In this document: in pieces, positions 61,309 through 64,000 of the stretch
Layout of the letters: every line of letters starts with the position of its first letter
Numbering within the stretch: position 1 is the stretch's first letter
Source of the DNA: Pedobacter xixiisoli
GTDB taxonomy: Bacteria; Bacteroidota; Bacteroidia; Sphingobacteriales; Sphingobacteriaceae
Reading direction: 5' to 3'
Assembly (NCBI RefSeq): GCF_900215335.1
Contig: NZ_OCMT01000001.1
Coordinates: forward strand, 1,426,001-1,490,000
Length of the DNA: 64,000 nucleotides
Notes under the pieces: generated by a model
What the model saw: only the letters and a program-made list of their open reading frames with translations
The model's database searches: none
Told to the model about the DNA's origin: nothing
Made by a program: the position numbers and the translations under genes

Positions 61309-62661
61309 ATGGAAAATTCTAGAAGAAAATTTATCACGCAGGCCTCAATTGTAACGGCTGGCATGTTGGTATCAAAAAATACTTTTAGTGCAAAAAGCTA
61401 CAATCGAATTATAGGTGCTAATGACCGTGTAAGAGTTGGCGTTGTGGGCTTTTCCGATAGACATCGCGGCTCTCACCTTCCCTGCTTTATGAACCACTAC
61501 AAAGAGATGAATTTCGAAATTGTAGGTGTTTCAGATATTTGGAAAAACCGAAGAGAGGAAGGTGCAGCCATATGGAGCCAGAAAATGAATAATAAGGTAA
61601 ATGCCTATCGCAACAATGAAGAACTTTATGGCAATGCCAAAATTGATGCGGTTTTTATTGGCACTGCCGATTTTCAACACGCCTTACACACCATCGAAGC
61701 TGTACGTGCAGGTTGTGACGCTTATGTAGAAAAACCATTTGCCGAAAGCATGGAAGATAATAGAGTAGCACTTAAAGCTGTTCGCGAAACAGGTAAAATT
61801 GTACAAATTGGCTCACAACGTAGAAGTGGTTCCAATTATCACGCAGCAAATGATTATATCAAATCAGGAAAATTTGGTCCAATTACCATGGTTGAACTTA
61901 CTTGGAATGTAAACCAACCTGGGCGCTGGAGAAGACCCGAATTGCTGAAGACCTTGAAAGAGGAAGACACGGATTGGAAACGCTTTTTGATGAATAGGCC
62001 TTATGAAAAGTTTGACCCAAGGATATATCTAGAATACCGACTATTTTGGCCTTACTCGTCAGGTCTGCCTGGTCAATGGATGAGCCACCAAATTGATACG
62101 GTACATTGGTTTACCGGCTTAAAATACCCTCGTAGCGTAGTAGCTAATGGTGGCATTTATCAGTGGAAAGATGGACGCCGTAACTGGGATACCATTTTAG
62201 CTGCATTTGATTACGGACCTCAAGATGATCTAACAAAAGGATTTCAGGTAACTTTCGGATCGAGAATGCACAATGGTGATGAGCGTCCTGCGGAAATCTA
62301 TTATTCTAACGGAGGAGAACTGAACTTAATCACCAATAAAATATCTCCAACAGGAGGATTGACAGAGCGTGCTGCTGCTGCTATGGGAATGAAAGCAAAT
62401 CTCCTTACTGAAAGTGCTTTACCAAATAACGAATCAGTAGTGGCATCTGCCAATACTGGAGGCGATATCTTAACCTCTAACCATGTGAGAAACTGGATGG
62501 AATGTATTCGTAGTCGTAAACAACCAAATGCACCTGTAGAAGCTGGTTACAGCCACAGTATAGCTAACATTATGACCACGGCTGCAGCCCACACTGGCTC
62601 AAAAGCGACATTTGATGAGAAGAGACAGGAAGTAATGGTGAATGGAAAAGTCTTTAAATAA
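61309..62661 (+). CDS. Secreted Gfo/Idh/MocA-family oxidoreductase
   Basis: 450-residue NAD(P)-dependent oxidoreductase with a Tat-type signal (NSRRKFITQASIVTAGML). The Rossmann segment is VRVGVVGFSDRHRGSH, longer and less glycine-rich than in the 46420 protein. The family's EKPFAESMEDN segment (E-K-P) is present near residue 144, and GQWMSHQIDTVHWFTG fits the catalytic region. It is 41 bp upstream of the DUF1080 gene, a recurring Bacteroidota pairing. Together they suggest oxidation of a glycoside at C3 followed by cleavage of the keto-sugar. Confidence 0.92.
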   Translation: MENSRRKFITQASIVTAGMLVSKNTFSAKSYNRIIGANDRVRVGVVGFSDRHRGSHLPCFMNHYKEMNFEIVGVSDIWKNRREEGAAIWSQKMNNKVNAYRNNEELYGNAKIDAVFIGTADFQHALHTIEAVRAGCDAYVEKPFAESMEDNRVALKAVRETGKIVQIGSQRRSGSNYHAANDYIKSGKFGPITMVELTWNVNQPGRWRRPELLKTLKEEDTDWKRFLMNRPYEKFDPRIYLEYRLFWPYSSGLPGQWMSHQIDTVHWFTGLKYPRSVVANGGIYQWKDGRRNWDTILAAFDYGPQDDLTKGFQVTFGSRMHNGDERPAEIYYSNGGELNLITNKISPTGGLTERAAAAMGMKANLLTESALPNNESVVASANTGGDILTSNHVRNWMECIRSRKQPNAPVEAGYSHSIANIMTTAAAHTGSKATFDEKRQEVMVNGKVFK

Positions 62662-62702
62662 TTAACGCTCTATTATTTAGCATCAACACACAAATTTAAA
62701 AA

Positions 62703-63446
62703 ATGAAAAGAAATAACCTTTTAAAAACGCTGATTGCATCTCTCCTATTAATGAATGTAGTTAGCTATGCACAAGACAACAAATTAACATCTAAAGAAAA
62801 AAAAGCTGGTTGGAAACTACTTTTTGATGGCAAAACCAGCAAAGGTTGGAGAAGCGCAAAGGCAGCAACATTCCCAACTGGAGAAAATGGTTGGTTGATT
62901 AAAGACGGTATGATTACCATTCAATCTGCAAATGGTGCAGAATCTAAAAATGCTGGAGATATCGTAAGTATCGGAGATTATGCTGCATTTGAGCTTGCTT
63001 TTGATTTCCGCTTAACCAAAGGAGCAAATAGCGGTGTAAAATATTTCGTGACTTTAAAAGAAAACTCAAATGCATCTGCCATAGGTTTAGAATATCAAGT
63101 TTTGGATGATGAAGTTCACCCCGATGCTAAATTAGGCAGAGACGGAAACCGCACAATAGCATCGTTATATGACCTGAAAACTTCTAATAAGTTAAATGCC
63201 GTTCGTCCTATTGGAGAGTGGAACACGGGAAAAGTCATTGTTAACAAAAACAACCATGTAGAACACTGGCTAAACGGAGTTAAAGTATTAGAATATGAAC
63301 GAAAATCGCCAGAGTTTCGTGAATTGGTGAAACAAAGTAAATACAAGGTGTGGCCAAATTTTGGAGAAGCTGATAGAGGACATATCTTGTTGCAAGATCA
63401 TGGCGATAAAGTGAGCTTCAAAAACATAAAGATAAAAGAGTTGTAA
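62703..63446 (+). CDS. 3-keto-disaccharide hydrolase domain protein (DUF1080)
   Basis: 247-residue exported protein with signal peptide (LLKTLIASLLLMNVVSYAQ). The DUF1080 jelly-roll is recognised by GWKLLFDGKTSKGWRSA, FELAFDFRLTKGANSGVKY, EYQVLDDEVHPDAK and GHILLQDHGDKVSFKNIKI. Members hydrolyse or cleave 3-keto-glycosides made by a Gfo/Idh dehydrogenase, which is exactly the upstream neighbour. The domain fills almost the whole protein. A terminator follows 40 bp after the stop. Confidence 0.93.
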   Translation: MKRNNLLKTLIASLLLMNVVSYAQDNKLTSKEKKAGWKLLFDGKTSKGWRSAKAATFPTGENGWLIKDGMITIQSANGAESKNAGDIVSIGDYAAFELAFDFRLTKGANSGVKYFVTLKENSNASAIGLEYQVLDDEVHPDAKLGRDGNRTIASLYDLKTSNKLNAVRPIGEWNTGKVIVNKNNHVEHWLNGVKVLEYERKSPEFRELVKQSKYKVWPNFGEADRGHILLQDHGDKVSFKNIKIKEL

Positions 63447-63486
63447 CCGCTTAGGTTTGATTTTTTGTAATAAAAGTAACATTAAG

Positions 63487-63521
63487 GGGCTTTACCGATG
63501 ATTGGTAGAGCCCTCTTTTTT
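63487..63521 (+). terminator. Rho-independent terminator of the oxidoreductase/DUF1080 operon
   Basis: GGGCTTTACC (63487-63496) pairs with GGTAGAGCCC (63504-63513) with one G-U, followed by TCTTTTTT. It stands 40 bp after the DUF1080 stop codon. Confidence 0.85.
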
Positions 63522-63772
63522 GGTTCTAAAATTATATGTTGCGATATAATCTCTACTTATATCCACCGAACTAAAATCCTCCTCTATAATCAATTATTCT
63601 AGATTGATTAGACGACACAATATCTAATGGAATTAATGCACGCACATGTAGAGTTCACTGCTATTTTCGAGTAAAATTAAAGTGTATTATTAACACGAGC
63701 AATAAGCGATATATTCAATATCAGCTAAAAATGGGCAAGTTCAAAAGAAAATTAAAAAAACTACCCATAAAA
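63522..63772. other. Non-coding stretch near the right edge
   Basis: About 250 AT-rich bases between two terminator-like hairpins, with no coding frame of note. It could hold a small RNA, but I see no specific feature. Confidence 0.4.
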
Positions 63773-63812
63773 AAAATCGATTAGGTAAATTATGTTCTAC
63801 CTAATCGATTTT
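63773..63812. terminator. Perfect 15-bp inverted repeat, likely bidirectional terminator
   Basis: AAAATCGATTAGGTA (63773-63787) and TACCTAATCGATTTT (63798-63812) pair perfectly around a 10-base loop. A-rich sequence precedes and T-rich sequence ends the stem, so it could act on both strands. No gene is visible immediately to the left. The remaining ~190 bases to the window end contain no feature I can support. Confidence 0.6.
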
Positions 63813-64000
63813 AAAAGTTAAGCTATTAAGAGATTAACTTCGTGATTTCCTAAATATTCGAGCTTCTTCTTTAATTAAAATGCTCGATTGGATGATATTT
63901 GGAAAGTGATCATTCCTTAATATGGTAAAATATCAATCTATTTTTTGCTGGCTATTTAAATAAATTGATTTTTAAATTTAGTTCGAAACTACCATTTGTC

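Overview
The window reads as chromosome from a Sphingobacteriaceae-type Bacteroidota, most likely Pedobacter or a close relative (inference). The reasons are its AT-rich base composition, SusC/SusD-type TonB receptors, FecR/ECF-sigma pairs, LytTR/LytS regulators, many short secreted proteins and lipoproteins, and sparse Shine-Dalgarno sites with TAnnTTTG-like -7 boxes. I see no tRNA, rRNA, CRISPR array, insertion sequence or phage gene.

Left part (1-21.5 kb, mostly + strand). A PIF1-like helicase is followed by a LytTR response regulator and a LytS-type sensor kinase. Next come four operons of small exported proteins, lipoproteins and membrane proteins, mostly of unknown function (heads at 5569, 12130, 15000 and 20328). 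In front of each operon head I find three direct repeats of the form ACRRATAATA at an exact 21-bp period. Each triplet is followed 40-41 bp after the start of the third repeat by a weak -7 box. This is the geometry expected for LytTR binding, so the kinase/regulator pair at 2.7-5.4 kb probably controls a local envelope regulon. Several of the encoded proteins share domains across operons.

Middle part (21.6-39.2 kb, - strand). An ECF sigma factor, a FecR anti-sigma factor and an STN-domain TonB receptor head a long, tightly packed operon. It continues with two lipoproteins (one DUF4397-like), three FAS1 (fasciclin) lipoproteins, an Oar-like TonB receptor, an IPT/NHL lipoprotein and a small hypothetical. 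No SusD is present, so this is a non-canonical surface complex.

Retron (39.5-46.3 kb, - strand). A structured non-coding region with a perfect 25-bp inverted repeat and its own terminator precedes a retron-type reverse transcriptase (NAxxH, YADD and VTG motifs). Two tightly coupled accessory genes follow: a WGR/HEAT-ARM-repeat protein and a winged-helix/SWIM zinc-finger protein. This set matches what I recall as retron type XIII, a probable tripartite anti-phage system.

Right part (46.4-63.4 kb). A glycan-utilisation locus contains SusC/SusD, FecR, a divergent ECF sigma factor, a BNR-propeller/F5-8C enzyme (possibly GH93), a GH43 enzyme, aldose 1-epimerase and an (alpha/alpha)6-type protein. 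It also has two secreted Gfo/Idh/MocA oxidoreductases and a 3-keto-disaccharide hydrolase (DUF1080). Arabinan-type polysaccharide and 3-keto-glycoside processing are the best guesses. The last ~550 bases hold a terminator and a second long hairpin but no gene.
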